Shown piece by piece: positions 26,571-35,381 of a stretch of DNA of 64,000 nucleotides. The DNA is from Vibrio lentus (GTDB lineage Bacteria > Pseudomonadota > Gammaproteobacteria > Enterobacterales > Vibrionaceae): the NCBI RefSeq assembly GCF_030409755.1, contig NZ_JAUFQE010000002.1:1860001-1924000 (forward strand), in the 5' to 3' direction. The stretch's first letter is position 1. Each line of letters begins with the position of its first letter. The position numbers and the translations under genes are program-made. The notes under the pieces are model-generated. The model was not told the DNA's origin. It saw only the letters and a list, made by a program, of their open reading frames with translations, and did no database searches.

Positions 26571-27815
26571 TTAAATCTTTTTGAAGATCAAACAGCCGTT
26601 TGTACCACCAAAACCGAATGAGTTACATGCAGCATATTCCATGCCGCTAACTTTACGCGCGGTGTGAGGTACTAAGTCAATATCTAAGCCTTCTTCAGGA
26701 TCATCTAGGTTGATTGTCGGTGGGACAATTTGGTCAACCAAAGACATCGCTGTGATGATCGCTTCAGCAGAACCCGCAGCACCTAGAAGGTGGCCAGTCA
26801 TTGATTTCGTAGAAGAAACCAATACTTGCTTACAGCCTGCTTCGCCAAGAGCACGTTTAATACCCTTAACTTCAGCTACATCACCCGCAGGAGTCGATGT
26901 ACCGTGTGCGTTAACATAACCGATTTGTTCACCAGTCACGCCAGCATCACGCATAGCCGCTTCCATCGCTAGCGCGCCACCAGAGCCATCTTCACTTGGA
27001 GATGTCATATGGTAAGCGTCACCCGACATACCGAAGCCAACTAGCTCACAGTAAATCTTAGCGCCACGAGCTTTCGCATGTTCGTACTCTTCAAGAACCA
27101 TCATGCCTGCACCGTCACCAAGAACGAAGCCATCACGACCTTTGTCCCATGGACGAGAAGCTTTTTGAGGCTCATCGTTACGAGTAGACAGTGCTTTAGC
27201 CGCACCAAAACCGCCCATACCTAGTGGTGTAGATGCTTTTTCAGCACCACCCGCTAGCATTGCGTCAGCATCGCCGTATGCAATCATACGAGCCGCGTGA
27301 CCAATGTTATGTAGGCCAGTCGTACATGCCGTAGAAATAGCGATGTTTGGACCGCGTAGACCACGCATGATAGACATGTGACCCGCAATCATATTCACGA
27401 TCGTCGACGGAACGAAGAACGGGCTGATTTTACGAGGGCCTTTTTCAGTTAGAGCTTGGTGACCTGCTTCGATCAAACCAAGACCACCAATACCAGAACC
27501 GATAGCAACGCCAACACGAGGGGCGTTTTCTTCAGTAATAGTTAGGGCTGAATCATCTAAAGCTTGAATACCTGCTGCGACGCCGTACTGGATGAACAAG
27601 TCCATCTTACGAGCATCTTTTTTAGTCATATACTCTTCGCAGTTAAAGTCTTTAACTAGACCTGCAAAACGAGTTGAGAAATTGGTTGCATCAAAATGAT
27701 CGATATTAACGATACCACTTTGACCAGCTAGCAGGGCTTTCCAAGAAGATTCTACAGTGTTGCCTACCGGCGACAACATACCCATGCCAGTGACAACTAC
27801 ACGACGCTTGGACAC
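26571..27815 (-). CDS. fabF: 3-oxoacyl-ACP synthase II (FabF)
   Basis: This 414-aa condensing enzyme elongates acyl-ACP with malonyl-ACP and is responsible for the temperature-dependent C16:1 to C18:1 step. The catalytic triad is Cys in [12 protein letters not shown] (near residue 164), His in [11 protein letters not shown] (near 303) and His in [11 protein letters not shown] (near 340). GFGGTN closes the protein. Length and start match E. coli FabF. It is separated from acpP by a 93-bp gap with a hairpin, as expected for an operon in which acpP is made in large excess. Confidence 0.96.
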   Translation of the reverse strand: MSKRRVVVTGMGMLSPVGNTVESSWKALLAGQSGIVNIDHFDATNFSTRFAGLVKDFNCEEYMTKKDARKMDLFIQYGVAAGIQALDDSALTITEENAPRVGVAIGSGIGGLGLIEAGHQALTEKGPRKISPFFVPSTIVNMIAGHMSIMRGLRGPNIAISTACTTGLHNIGHAARMIAYGDADAMLAGGAEKASTPLGMGGFGAAKALSTRNDEPQKASRPWDKGRDGFVLGDGAGMMVLEEYEHAKARGAKIYCELVGFGMSGDAYHMTSPSEDGSGGALAMEAAMRDAGVTGEQIGYVNAHGTSTPAGDVAEVKGIKRALGEAGCKQVLVSSTKSMTGHLLGAAGSAEAIITAMSLVDQIVPPTINLDDPEEGLDIDLVPHTARKVSGMEYAACNSFGFGGTNGCLIFKKI

Positions 27816-27875
27816 GATATTACACTCCGGGGATTGAGGTGATTTAAGATGAGGATAGATGAGTTAGATAAAACA

Positions 27876-27898
27876 CAGGCGGTCAAGGTGACCGCCTG
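27876..27898 (-). terminator. Hairpin between acpP and fabF (partial terminator)
   Basis: A perfect 10-bp GC-rich stem (27876-27885 with 27889-27898) has a 3-nt loop. On the minus strand it is followed by TGTGTTTTATC, a weak T-run. This would release most acpP transcripts and let some continue into fabF. Confidence 0.65.
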
Positions 27899-27908
27899 GG
27901 AGAGATTA

Positions 27909-28142
27909 TTACTGAGCGCTAGTTACGTAATCGATAGCAGCTTGAACAGTAGTAATTTTCTCAGCTTCGTCATCTGGGATTTCAGTGTCGAATTCTTCTT
28001 CTAGAGCCATTACTAGCTCAACTGTGTCTAGAGAATCTGCACCTAGGTCATCAACGAAAGAAGCTTCGTTTTTAACTTCAGCTTCGTCTACACCTAGCTG
28101 TTCAACAATGATTTTCTTTACGCGTTCTTCGAGGTTGCTCAT
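27909..28142 (-). CDS. acpP: Acyl carrier protein (AcpP)
   Basis: This 77-aa acidic four-helix protein carries acyl chains on a 4'-phosphopantetheine arm. The arm attaches to the Ser in [11 protein letters not shown] (residue 37). The sequence is nearly that of E. coli AcpP. AGGAAAAGAAAA precedes the ATG. It has its own upstream gap of 166 bp (room for a promoter) and a hairpin downstream, consistent with its very high expression. Confidence 0.97.
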   Translation of the reverse strand: MSNLEERVKKIIVEQLGVDEAEVKNEASFVDDLGADSLDTVELVMALEEEFDTEIPDDEAEKITTVQAAIDYVTSAQ

Positions 28143-28308
28143 TTTTTCTTTTCCTTTACAGAGTTCGCTTTATGCGATGTTTTCCGTAGTTTATTCAATC
28201 TATTGAAAGTTGCAAGGTCAACTTTTCTGGTCAAACCACAATTTTCACGATTTTAACCGAAATTACGTATGATCTTGACTTAAATCATGCACAAATGTTG
28301 CACATAAT

Positions 28309-29043
28309 TTACACCATGTACATACCGCCATTGACGTGAAGTGTTTCACCTGTGATATAAGCTGCCGCAGGTGACGCCAAAAATACCACAGCTTCAGCGA
28401 TTTCGCGAGGGTCACCTAGTCGACCTGCTGGTACATTCGCCAAAGTTGCTGCACGTTGGTCATCATTTAGCGCTTTAGTCATATCAGTTTCGATGAAACC
28501 TGGAGCAACAGTGTTCACTGTAACGCCACGAGATGCAACTTCACGAGCCATTGATTTAGTAAAACCAATCACGCCAGCTTTTGCAGCTGCGTAGTTAGCT
28601 TGACCAGCGTTACCCATAGTACCTACTACAGAACCAACGTTTACAATACGACCTTGACGCTTCTTCATCATGCCACGCAATACAGCTTTAGACATGCGGA
28701 AGATAGGCGTTAGGTTAGTATCGATGATGTCATTCCATTCGTCGTCTTTCATACGCATAAGTAGGTTATCACGAGTGATACCTGCGTTGTTAACTAGAAT
28801 GTCGATCGCACCAAATTCATCGTTGATGGTCTTCAGTGTAGCAGTAATTGAGTCAACATCCGTTACATTAAGAGCAAGACCTTTACCGTTCTCGCCAAGG
28901 TACTCGCTGATTGCAGCAGCGCCGCCTTCAGACGTAGCAGTACCGATAACTTTAGCACCACGCTCAACTAAAAGTTCAGCGATTGCACGACCAATGCCAC
29001 GGCTTGCGCCTGTAACTAGTGCAACTTTGCCTTCTAAATTCAT
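28309..29043 (-). CDS. fabG: 3-oxoacyl-ACP reductase (FabG)
   Basis: This SDR enzyme of 244 aa reduces beta-ketoacyl-ACP with NADPH. It has TGASRGIG near residue 12, NNAG near 86, and the Ser...YAAAKAG active site near 138-155. Two ATGs lie side by side; I take the second (29043), because GAGAAG is then 5 nt upstream and the length equals that of E. coli FabG. It sits 25 bp after fabD. Confidence 0.95.
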   Translation of the reverse strand: MNLEGKVALVTGASRGIGRAIAELLVERGAKVIGTATSEGGAAAISEYLGENGKGLALNVTDVDSITATLKTINDEFGAIDILVNNAGITRDNLLMRMKDDEWNDIIDTNLTPIFRMSKAVLRGMMKKRQGRIVNVGSVVGTMGNAGQANYAAAKAGVIGFTKSMAREVASRGVTVNTVAPGFIETDMTKALNDDQRAATLANVPAGRLGDPREIAEAVVFLASPAAAYITGETLHVNGGMYMV

Positions 29044-29068
29044 CATAACTTCTCTATTAATTGGTTAT

Positions 29069-29992
29069 TTACTTAGCAGCGTCTAGTGATGCAGTATCAT
29101 TAACTGCAGCAGCTGTCATAGTTTTAACAATACGTTTTGTTAGACCAGTAAGAACCTTACCTGGACCTAATTCTAGTAGCTTTTCAACACCTTGCTCATT
29201 CATCGCTTGTACACCTTCAGTCCAACGAACTGGGCTGTATAGCTGACGAACAAGTGCGCTTTTAATTTTTGCAGGGTCTGTTTCAGCAATAACATCGACG
29301 TTATTGATAACAGGCAGTGCCGGCGCGTTGAACTCTAGAGCTTCTAGAGCAACCGCTAGCTTGTCTGCTGCAGGCTTCATAAGAGCACAGTGAGACGGCA
29401 CAGATACAGGTAAAGGAAGAGCACGTTTAGCGCCTGCTTCTTTACATAGTGCACCAGCACGCTCTACTGCCGCTTTGTTACCCGCGATAACAACTTGACC
29501 AGGTGAATTGAAGTTAACTGGAGACACAACTTCGTCTTGTGCCGCTTCTTCACACGCTTTAGCAATCGCTTCATCATCTAGACCGATGATTGCGTACATT
29601 GCACCAACGCCTGCAGGAACTGCTTCTTGCATCAGTTGGCCACGTAGCTCAACTAGCTTGATCGCTTCTTTAAAGTCGATAACACCCGCACACACGAGTG
29701 CAGAGTATTCGCCTAGGCTGTGGCCTGCTAGGTTTGCAGGTTGCTCTAGACCAAGCTCTTGCCATACACGCCAGATTGCAACAGACGCTGTTAGTAGAGC
29801 CGGTTGAGTACGGAAAGTTTCATTTAGATTTTCTACTGGACCATCTTGAACCAATGCCCATAGATCGTAACCAAGTGCTTCTGAAGCTTCAGCAAATGTC
29901 TTTTTAACAACATCATACTGTTCGCCTAGGTCAGCAAGCATACCGATAGCTTGAGAGCCTTGGCCTGGGAATACGATAGCAAATTTGCTCAT
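29069..29992 (-). CDS. fabD: Malonyl-CoA:ACP transacylase (FabD)
   Basis: This 307-aa enzyme transfers malonyl groups from CoA to ACP. The N-terminal FPGQGSQ motif, the nucleophile in GHSLGEYSAL (near residue 92) and the catalytic His in SVPSHCALM (near 200) are present. It is one of the genes of the fabH-fabD-fabG-acpP-fabF run, with an 80-bp hairpin-containing gap to fabH upstream. Confidence 0.96.
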   Translation of the reverse strand: MSKFAIVFPGQGSQAIGMLADLGEQYDVVKKTFAEASEALGYDLWALVQDGPVENLNETFRTQPALLTASVAIWRVWQELGLEQPANLAGHSLGEYSALVCAGVIDFKEAIKLVELRGQLMQEAVPAGVGAMYAIIGLDDEAIAKACEEAAQDEVVSPVNFNSPGQVVIAGNKAAVERAGALCKEAGAKRALPLPVSVPSHCALMKPAADKLAVALEALEFNAPALPVINNVDVIAETDPAKIKSALVRQLYSPVRWTEGVQAMNEQGVEKLLELGPGKVLTGLTKRIVKTMTAAAVNDTASLDAAK

Positions 29993-30027
29993 TGTAATTT
30001 TCCTTTAAGCAAAGCAAAAAATTGAAT

Positions 30028-30050
30028 AAGGCACATAAGTTATGTGCCTT
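30028..30050 (-). other. Intercistronic hairpin between fabH and fabD
   Basis: A perfect 10-bp stem (30028-30037 with 30041-30050) has a 3-nt loop. On the minus strand the T-run comes only after several other bases, so it is more likely an mRNA stability or attenuation element than a full terminator. Confidence 0.55.
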
Positions 30051-30072
30051 GTTTGTTGATTATCGCTCGGGG

Positions 30073-31023
30073 TTAGAATTTAACTAACGCAGAACCCCAA
30101 GTGAAGCCGCCGCCAAATGCTTCAAGTAGAAGCGTTTGACCACGTTTAATTCGCCCGTCGCGAACAGCCTCATCAAGGGCCGTTGGTACGGTAGCTGCCG
30201 ACGTATTGCCGTGCTTATCAAGAGTAATCACTACTTGATCAAGCGACATAGTCAGCTTTTTAGCGGTTGCCGAGATAATACGGTAGTTCGCTTGGTGTGG
30301 AACTAACCAATCAAGCTCTGACTTATCCATATTGTTCGCCGCTAATGTGTCTTTAACTAGCTTAGAAAGCTGAGTTACCGCCACTTTAAATACTTCGTTG
30401 CCCGCCATGTGCAGCCATTTGTCTGCATCACCGCCACGCTCTGGAACTTCTAGGCTTAGAAGCTCGCCATATTTACCATCAGAGTAAATGTGAGTAGACA
30501 AAATACCTGGCTCTTCGCTTGCGCCTACAACCACCGCGCCTGCAGCATCACCAAATAAGATGATAGTAGAGCGGTCAGTCGGATCACAGGTTTTTGACAG
30601 TGCATCCGCACCGATTACCAAAACGTTTTTACACATACCTGTCTTGATATGTTGATCAGCAACAGACAATGCATAGACAAAGCCAGAACACGCCGCAGCT
30701 AAATCAAAGGCAGGACAGCCTTTGATACCAAGCTTACCTTGTACCTGACATGCCGAAGACGGGAATGTATGGCTACTGCTAGTTGTCGCAACGATGATTA
30801 AATCAATATCTTCTTTGTCGATACCTGCCATCTCAATGGCATTCTCAGCAGCGTAAAACGCCATATCCGCAACGGTTTCGTTTTCCGCTGAAATACGACG
30901 CTCTTTAATACCTGTTCTAGCAACGATCCACTCATCGCTAGTCTCTACCATTTTCTCTAAGTCTGCGTTAGTACGCACCTGAGATGGCAAGTAGCTGCCA
31001 GTACCTAAAATTTTGCTATACAT
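30073..31023 (-). CDS. fabH: 3-oxoacyl-ACP synthase III (FabH)
   Basis: This 316-aa enzyme starts fatty-acid synthesis by condensing acetyl-CoA with malonyl-ACP. The catalytic Cys is in [13 protein letters not shown] (near residue 112), His in WLVPHQAN (near 243) and Asn in [13 protein letters not shown] (near 273). Length equals that of E. coli FabH. It follows plsX by 5 bp. Confidence 0.96.
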   Translation of the reverse strand: MYSKILGTGSYLPSQVRTNADLEKMVETSDEWIVARTGIKERRISAENETVADMAFYAAENAIEMAGIDKEDIDLIIVATTSSSHTFPSSACQVQGKLGIKGCPAFDLAAACSGFVYALSVADQHIKTGMCKNVLVIGADALSKTCDPTDRSTIILFGDAAGAVVVGASEEPGILSTHIYSDGKYGELLSLEVPERGGDADKWLHMAGNEVFKVAVTQLSKLVKDTLAANNMDKSELDWLVPHQANYRIISATAKKLTMSLDQVVITLDKHGNTSAATVPTALDEAVRDGRIKRGQTLLLEAFGGGFTWGSALVKF

Positions 31024-31028
31024 GAAGA

Positions 31029-32054
31029 CTAATAATGCCTCTCGAGTAAAACCGCTTCCAAACGATCGCTAATGCGGCTGGGGACTTGTCGTTTGACCTC
31101 GTGTACTGCTTCACCAATCGCGTTGACGACTGCAGACACATCAGCACTTCCATGACTTTTAATGACAATGCCGCGCAATCCTAACAAACTTGCGCCGTTA
31201 TACTGGTCGGGGTTCAAGGTTTTTAATTCAGTAAATAGCTCAGAAAACAACATTCTGGCGATCCAACCCTTTATTGTTGAAGCCATCATGCGCGTTTTTA
31301 GCTTATCAATAAAGAGCTGAGCCGTACCTTCGCACGTTTTTAAGCAGACATTGCCCACAAAACCATCACATACGACGACATCGGCAGCATCTTGAAGTAA
31401 TTGATTACCTTCAATATAGCCTATGAAGTTCACAGACTGAGTATTAGACAACATTTCAGCGCATCGTTTCACAAGGTCATTGCCTTTGATTTCTTCTGCA
31501 CCGATATTCAAGATAGCGACACGTGGAGCGCGACCTAAATGTTGTTCCGCTAATGCACTGCCCATTACAGCAAACTGAAACAGTGAATCTGCATCACTAG
31601 AAACGTTCGCTCCTAAATCAAGCATCCATGTACGGTTGCCAGAAGCAGTAGGCAAAGCTGAAACCAATGCAGGCCTATCAATACCGGGAAGGAGTTTGAG
31701 TCTGAAACGAGATAACGCCATCAGTGCGCCAGTGTTACCACCACTCACACAAGCATCAGCCTGTGATTCGGCAACCAGATCGATAGCAGCACGCATAGAA
31801 CTACCCTGACTATTACGTAAGGCTAGTGAAGGTTTTTCAGAATTGGAAATAACTCGATCACAATGCTGGATACTCAAACGAGAATCAGGCATTCGACCTA
31901 ATGAAGATAATTGAGATGTGATCGCGTTTCGATCACCTATGAGAATGACTTTTAGCTCTGGGAAATACGACAGTGCCTGCACGGCGGCAGGCACTGTTAC
32001 ACGAGGACCGAAGTCCCCGCCCATTGCATCAAGCGCAACGGTTAGATTTTGCAA
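31029..32054 (-). CDS. plsX: Phosphate acyltransferase PlsX
   Basis: This 341-aa peripheral membrane enzyme turns acyl-ACP into acyl-phosphate, feeding phospholipid synthesis. The N-terminal [13 protein letters not shown] and the [12 protein letters not shown] segment (near residue 100) are family signatures. The gene lies 9 bp after rpmF and 5 bp before fabH, the same order as in E. coli. Confidence 0.95.
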   Translation of the reverse strand: MQNLTVALDAMGGDFGPRVTVPAAVQALSYFPELKVILIGDRNAITSQLSSLGRMPDSRLSIQHCDRVISNSEKPSLALRNSQGSSMRAAIDLVAESQADACVSGGNTGALMALSRFRLKLLPGIDRPALVSALPTASGNRTWMLDLGANVSSDADSLFQFAVMGSALAEQHLGRAPRVAILNIGAEEIKGNDLVKRCAEMLSNTQSVNFIGYIEGNQLLQDAADVVVCDGFVGNVCLKTCEGTAQLFIDKLKTRMMASTIKGWIARMLFSELFTELKTLNPDQYNGASLLGLRGIVIKSHGSADVSAVVNAIGEAVHEVKRQVPSRISDRLEAVLLERHY

Positions 32055-32063
32055 AGGTCAACC

Positions 32064-32234
32064 TTACTTGTTGATAACCTTTTTGCCGCGGTAGAAACCT
32101 TCGGCAGTCACGTTGTGACGTAGGTGAGTTTCACCTGAAGTTGCGTCTACAGAAAGTGCAGCTGTAGTTAGCGCATCGTGTGAACGACGCATGCCACGCA
32201 TTGAACGTGATTTCTTGCTCTTTTGTACGGCCAT
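32064..32234 (-). CDS. rpmF: 50S ribosomal protein L32
   Basis: This small basic protein of 56 aa begins [19 protein letters not shown] and ends [11 protein letters not shown], the full L32 pattern. It is part of the large ribosomal subunit near the peptidyl-transferase exit side. It sits between yceD and plsX as in E. coli, where the three are co-transcribed. An AGGAGTAG ribosome-binding site precedes the ATG. The zinc-binding Cys seen in some L32 proteins are absent, as in other gammaproteobacteria. Confidence 0.97.
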   Translation of the reverse strand: MAVQKSKKSRSMRGMRRSHDALTTAALSVDATSGETHLRHNVTAEGFYRGKKVINK

Positions 32235-32278
32235 TGACCCTACTCCTATGTAAATTCTTAAAGATACTTACTAATAAG

Positions 32279-32806
32279 TTACTTCTTTAAGTTTTTTAAA
32301 ACATCAAATGGATTCGGCTTTTTATCTTCCTCAATTTCTTCAGGAAGTTCACCAAACACCAAGTTATTTGAGTTAACGCTACATTTTGCATCGTCGTGCA
32401 TTGCTATTTGTGGCAATCCAAGGATGAACTCGTCTTCAACTAATTGAATCAGGTCTAACTCACCGTACTCGTTCAGATCTACCAAATCGTACTCTTCCGG
32501 TGCTTCCTCTTCACTTTTCTCGCTGTAAACAGGAGTATAAGTAAATTGGACATCGCACTCATGTGCGAAAACCTCATTACAACGTTGACACTCTAAATCG
32601 ACTTCGACGTTAGCTTTACCAGAGATAACGACTAATCGTTGTTCATCAAGCCCAAATGACATTGAGACTTGCGCGTCACGTTTTACGCCTTCAGTTGTTT
32701 CAGTTAAACGCTTCAAAAGACTGACTTGAATGATACCATTCATATCGAGTCGTTTTTGAGCCGTTCTTGCCGGATCAACTGTACGCGGTATTTTTTCCTT
32801 TTGCAT
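32279..32806 (-). CDS. yceD: YceD (DUF177), 23S rRNA accumulation protein
   Basis: This 175-aa acidic protein aligns with E. coli YceD, from MQKEKIPRTVDPARTAQKRLD to the C-terminal PNPFDVLKNLKK. The CQRC pair near residue 75 is a family mark. YceD is needed for normal 23S rRNA levels; the mechanism is not known. It precedes rpmF by 44 bp in the same direction and diverges from yceF. No clear ribosome-binding site is visible. Confidence 0.9.
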   Translation of the reverse strand: MQKEKIPRTVDPARTAQKRLDMNGIIQVSLLKRLTETTEGVKRDAQVSMSFGLDEQRLVVISGKANVEVDLECQRCNEVFAHECDVQFTYTPVYSEKSEEEAPEEYDLVDLNEYGELDLIQLVEDEFILGLPQIAMHDDAKCSVNSNNLVFGELPEEIEEDKKPNPFDVLKNLKK

Positions 32807-32955
32807 AGGGCGCGAATCTTATCTTCCAAATCGTGTTTAGTCAAAGGAAATGGCAAAAAAAATGTACTTTCCTACCTTTCCTGTTCAGAGCATTATGAAT
32901 AGCAGGATAAGTTACGTTATCCTGAACTAAATGCTTACACGAATTGTAAATTAAA

Positions 32956-33537
32956 ATGAGAAATTACCAACTAGTTTTAGCTTCTACCTCACCATTTAGG
33001 CAAGAGATCCTCAAAAAACTACAGTTAGGCTTTGTCACAGCGAAGCCTGACTGCGATGAAACGCCACTTCCAGAAGAGACACCTCAACAATTGGTAATGC
33101 GTCTTGCCGAGACAAAAGCCAAGTCTTGTACTGTCGAACAACCAAGCCTAGTGATCGGTTCCGATCAAGTGTGTGTGATTGACGGAGAGATCATCGGCAA
33201 ACCGCATACTCGTGAAAAAGCGATTGAGCAGTTGTCTCGTCAAAGCGGCAAAAGCATCACTTTCTATACAGGGATAACCGTATGGAACAGTGAAACCAAT
33301 CAAGCCGACACTCGCTTAGATACCTTCGTCGTGCATTTCCGCGATTTAACCGAGCAACAGATCATTTCTTATGTTGAGAAAGAGCAGCCTTATTACTGCG
33401 CCGGCAGTTTTATGTGCGAAGGGTTAGGTATTGCATTATTTAAGCAAATGGAAGGTAAAGATCCGAATACCTTGATCGGTTTACCTCTGATCGATTTAGT
33501 CGATATGCTTGAGGCACAAGGAATGAATGTGTTGTAA
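32956..33537 (+). CDS. yceF: Maf-family nucleotide pyrophosphatase YceF
   Basis: This 193-aa house-cleaning enzyme is close to E. coli YceF, which hydrolyses m7GTP and related modified nucleotides. LASTSPFRQEIL opens the protein, IGSDQV with the catalytic Asp is near residue 69, and DPNTLIGLPL is near 172. The sequence before the ATG is AT-rich with no visible ribosome-binding site, yet the start matches homologues. It diverges from yceD; in E. coli all lie in one region with rluC and rne. Confidence 0.92.
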   Translation: MRNYQLVLASTSPFRQEILKKLQLGFVTAKPDCDETPLPEETPQQLVMRLAETKAKSCTVEQPSLVIGSDQVCVIDGEIIGKPHTREKAIEQLSRQSGKSITFYTGITVWNSETNQADTRLDTFVVHFRDLTEQQIISYVEKEQPYYCAGSFMCEGLGIALFKQMEGKDPNTLIGLPLIDLVDMLEAQGMNVL

Positions 33538-33557
33538 CGGGTACTTACCACTCTGTT

Positions 33558-33695
33558 GGAGATTCCCTACTCCTTCCTTTGTCAGTCTAGGGAATGACGC
33601 AAGACGCCACTTTATTTAATCAGCTCATAATATAGAACGTGACTTTAAAAAGTCGTCATCCTCAAGAGCGAGGGACGAGCGAGTTGGGGCTCTTC
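33558..33695. repeat. Inverted intergenic repeat element, copy A
   Basis: The left half (33558-33599) begins GGAGATTCCC and ends ATGACG. The right half (33654-33695) begins CGTCATC and ends GTTGGGGCTCTTC. The halves are imperfect inverted copies and relate to the element at 41590-41716. It lies between the convergent genes yceF and rluC and encodes nothing. Confidence 0.65.
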
Positions 33696-33715
33696 TACAA
33701 CAGATGAAAACAAAA

Positions 33716-33742
33716 AAAGGTTGACGATATTCGTCAACCTTT
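33716..33742. terminator. yceF / rluC bidirectional terminator
   Basis: A perfect 12-bp stem (33716-33727 with 33731-33742) with a 3-nt loop and A-rich flank lies between convergent genes. Confidence 0.88.
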
Positions 33743-33790
33743 ATCATTTGCGGATAGCTAATACTAAACCCTGGAAGAATTATCTCTTCC

Positions 33791-33818
33791 GTATCTTGTA
33801 TCTTGTATCTTGTATCTT
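33791..33818. repeat. Tandem heptamer repeat (GTATCTT x4)
   Basis: Four perfect copies of GTATCTT run head to tail and end one base before the rluC stop codon on the other strand. It lies outside the coding sequence, so slippage would not change RluC. Confidence 0.95.
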
Positions 33819-33819
33819 C

Positions 33820-34764
33820 TTAAAGCTTACGTAGGCCAGTCAGTGCTTTTTCCAATCTCGCTTCCATTGGCGCCGAGATATCCATCTTCTCTTCGCTACC
33901 CGGGTGGGTAAATTTGATATTGGCTGCATGTAAGAACAGACGATTCAGTCCTACTTTACCCGTATAAGCATCGAAACGACGATCACCGTAACGGTCATCC
34001 CAAGCAATTGGGTGTCCAGTGTATTGAGCATGCACACGAATTTGGTGTGTACGACCCGTAATTGGACTTGCCTGAACCAAAGTTGCGTCTTGGAACTTTT
34101 CTAAAACTCTAAAGCGCGTTTCAGAAGCTTTGCCATTTGGATTAACACGAACAATACTGTTCACTTCGTTCTTCAGCAGTGGAGCATTAACAACCTTACA
34201 GCTGTTCTTCCACTCCCCCATAACCAAAGCAAAATAGTACTTCTGTACGGTTTTCTCGCGGAACTGTGCTTGAAGGTGTCTTAGCGCAGAACGTTTCTTG
34301 GCGATAAGCAGAATACCTGACGTATCTCTATCAATACGATGCACAAGTTCAAGAAAACGCGCGTCGGGACGAAGTGCTCTTAACGCTTCAATTGCGCCGA
34401 ACTTAAGTCCGCTACCACCATGAACCGCAGTGCCTGATGGTTTATTCAAAATCAGCATGTGATCATCTTCATAGATGATGCACTGTTCCAATTCCGAAAC
34501 CTTATTGAGTTTCGTGCTTGGTACACTGTCTTCTGTTTTCTCTTCAATAGTGACTGGCGGGATACGAACTAAATCACCTGCTTTTAGTTTGTATTCAGCC
34601 TTGATGCGTTTTTTATTAACGCGGACTTCGCCTTTACGCACGATTCGATAAATCATGCTTTTCGGGATGTTTTTTAATTGGTTGCGTAAGAAGTTATCAA
34701 TACGCTGACCAGCCATATCTTCGTCAATGTCGACGAACTGGACTTGGGTTCTAATTTCGCTCAT
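33820..34764 (-). CDS. rluC: 23S rRNA pseudouridine synthase RluC
   Basis: This 314-aa enzyme makes pseudouridine at 23S rRNA positions 955, 2504 and 2580. An N-terminal S4 domain (IDNFLRNQLKNIPKSMIYRIVRKG, residues about 18-80) is followed by the catalytic domain with HRIDRDTSGIL (near residue 143, catalytic Asp) and RTHQIRVHAQYTGHPI. It is divergent from rne with a 617-bp space, as in E. coli. Confidence 0.95.
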   Translation of the reverse strand: MSEIRTQVQFVDIDEDMAGQRIDNFLRNQLKNIPKSMIYRIVRKGEVRVNKKRIKAEYKLKAGDLVRIPPVTIEEKTEDSVPSTKLNKVSELEQCIIYEDDHMLILNKPSGTAVHGGSGLKFGAIEALRALRPDARFLELVHRIDRDTSGILLIAKKRSALRHLQAQFREKTVQKYYFALVMGEWKNSCKVVNAPLLKNEVNSIVRVNPNGKASETRFRVLEKFQDATLVQASPITGRTHQIRVHAQYTGHPIAWDDRYGDRRFDAYTGKVGLNRLFLHAANIKFTHPGSEEKMDISAPMEARLEKALTGLRKL

Positions 34765-35381
34765 GCGGCTATTGTATCACTGTCACTTTTGATAATTGAG
34801 GTTTTCTTAGCACTATTCCGTACTAATTTATCCTTAATCCTCACGGAATCCTCCCTAAATAGCGACTGAAGTCCTATATTTCTTTGATTCTTCGAACAAA
34901 AAAGCATCAAGATTCCTGCAAATTAAAATATCAATTGATAAATTATTTATAGACAGTGAGTTAGAGCTATCAAAACCCAAACAAAAACTGTTTTTTTTAC
35001 CGCATTCCGACAAAGCAGATTGCTGTGTTTACCGACCGCTGCTATAGTTCACAGCTGCTATCAGTGGTTTGACTATTATTTAAACAGCTAACCATTCATA
35101 AGCAAGTAAATGAGTAGATAACTCAGATTAGACAGTGCTGCAATCGGCGTAAGACACGGTCAACTGAGTTCCTTATCGCTCTACTCACGTACGCTCATGT
35201 TGAGTATTCACCGCCACATCGCGGATCATAGGCTAACTCCCTATGATGACTGACGTGCCCCAGAGCATCCCTCTCCAGCCGGGAGGCTGCACCGATAAAG
35301 CCATGGGATCTGGCACCATGAGAAACGAATAAAGCGATAAGAACAATGATGAAAATAAGAAAAGACAATGAGAATTTCTAA
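34765..35381. other. rluC / rne intergenic region with rne leader
   Basis: No gene is visible in these 617 bp. It must hold both promoters. The part before rne is GC-richer and structured, and resembles the long autoregulatory rne 5' leader of enterics. Confidence 0.6.
35140..35330 (+). promoter_or_regulatory. Structured rne 5' leader (candidate autoregulatory element)
   Basis: The leader contains a perfect 8-bp hairpin (35225-35232 with 35240-35247, 7-nt loop) and a GC-rich stem around CTCC...GGGAG (near 35273-35285). In E. coli the rne 5' UTR forms hairpins that RNase E itself binds to cleave and limit its own mRNA. By position and structure this region should do the same. The boundaries are approximate. 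Confidence 0.55.
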
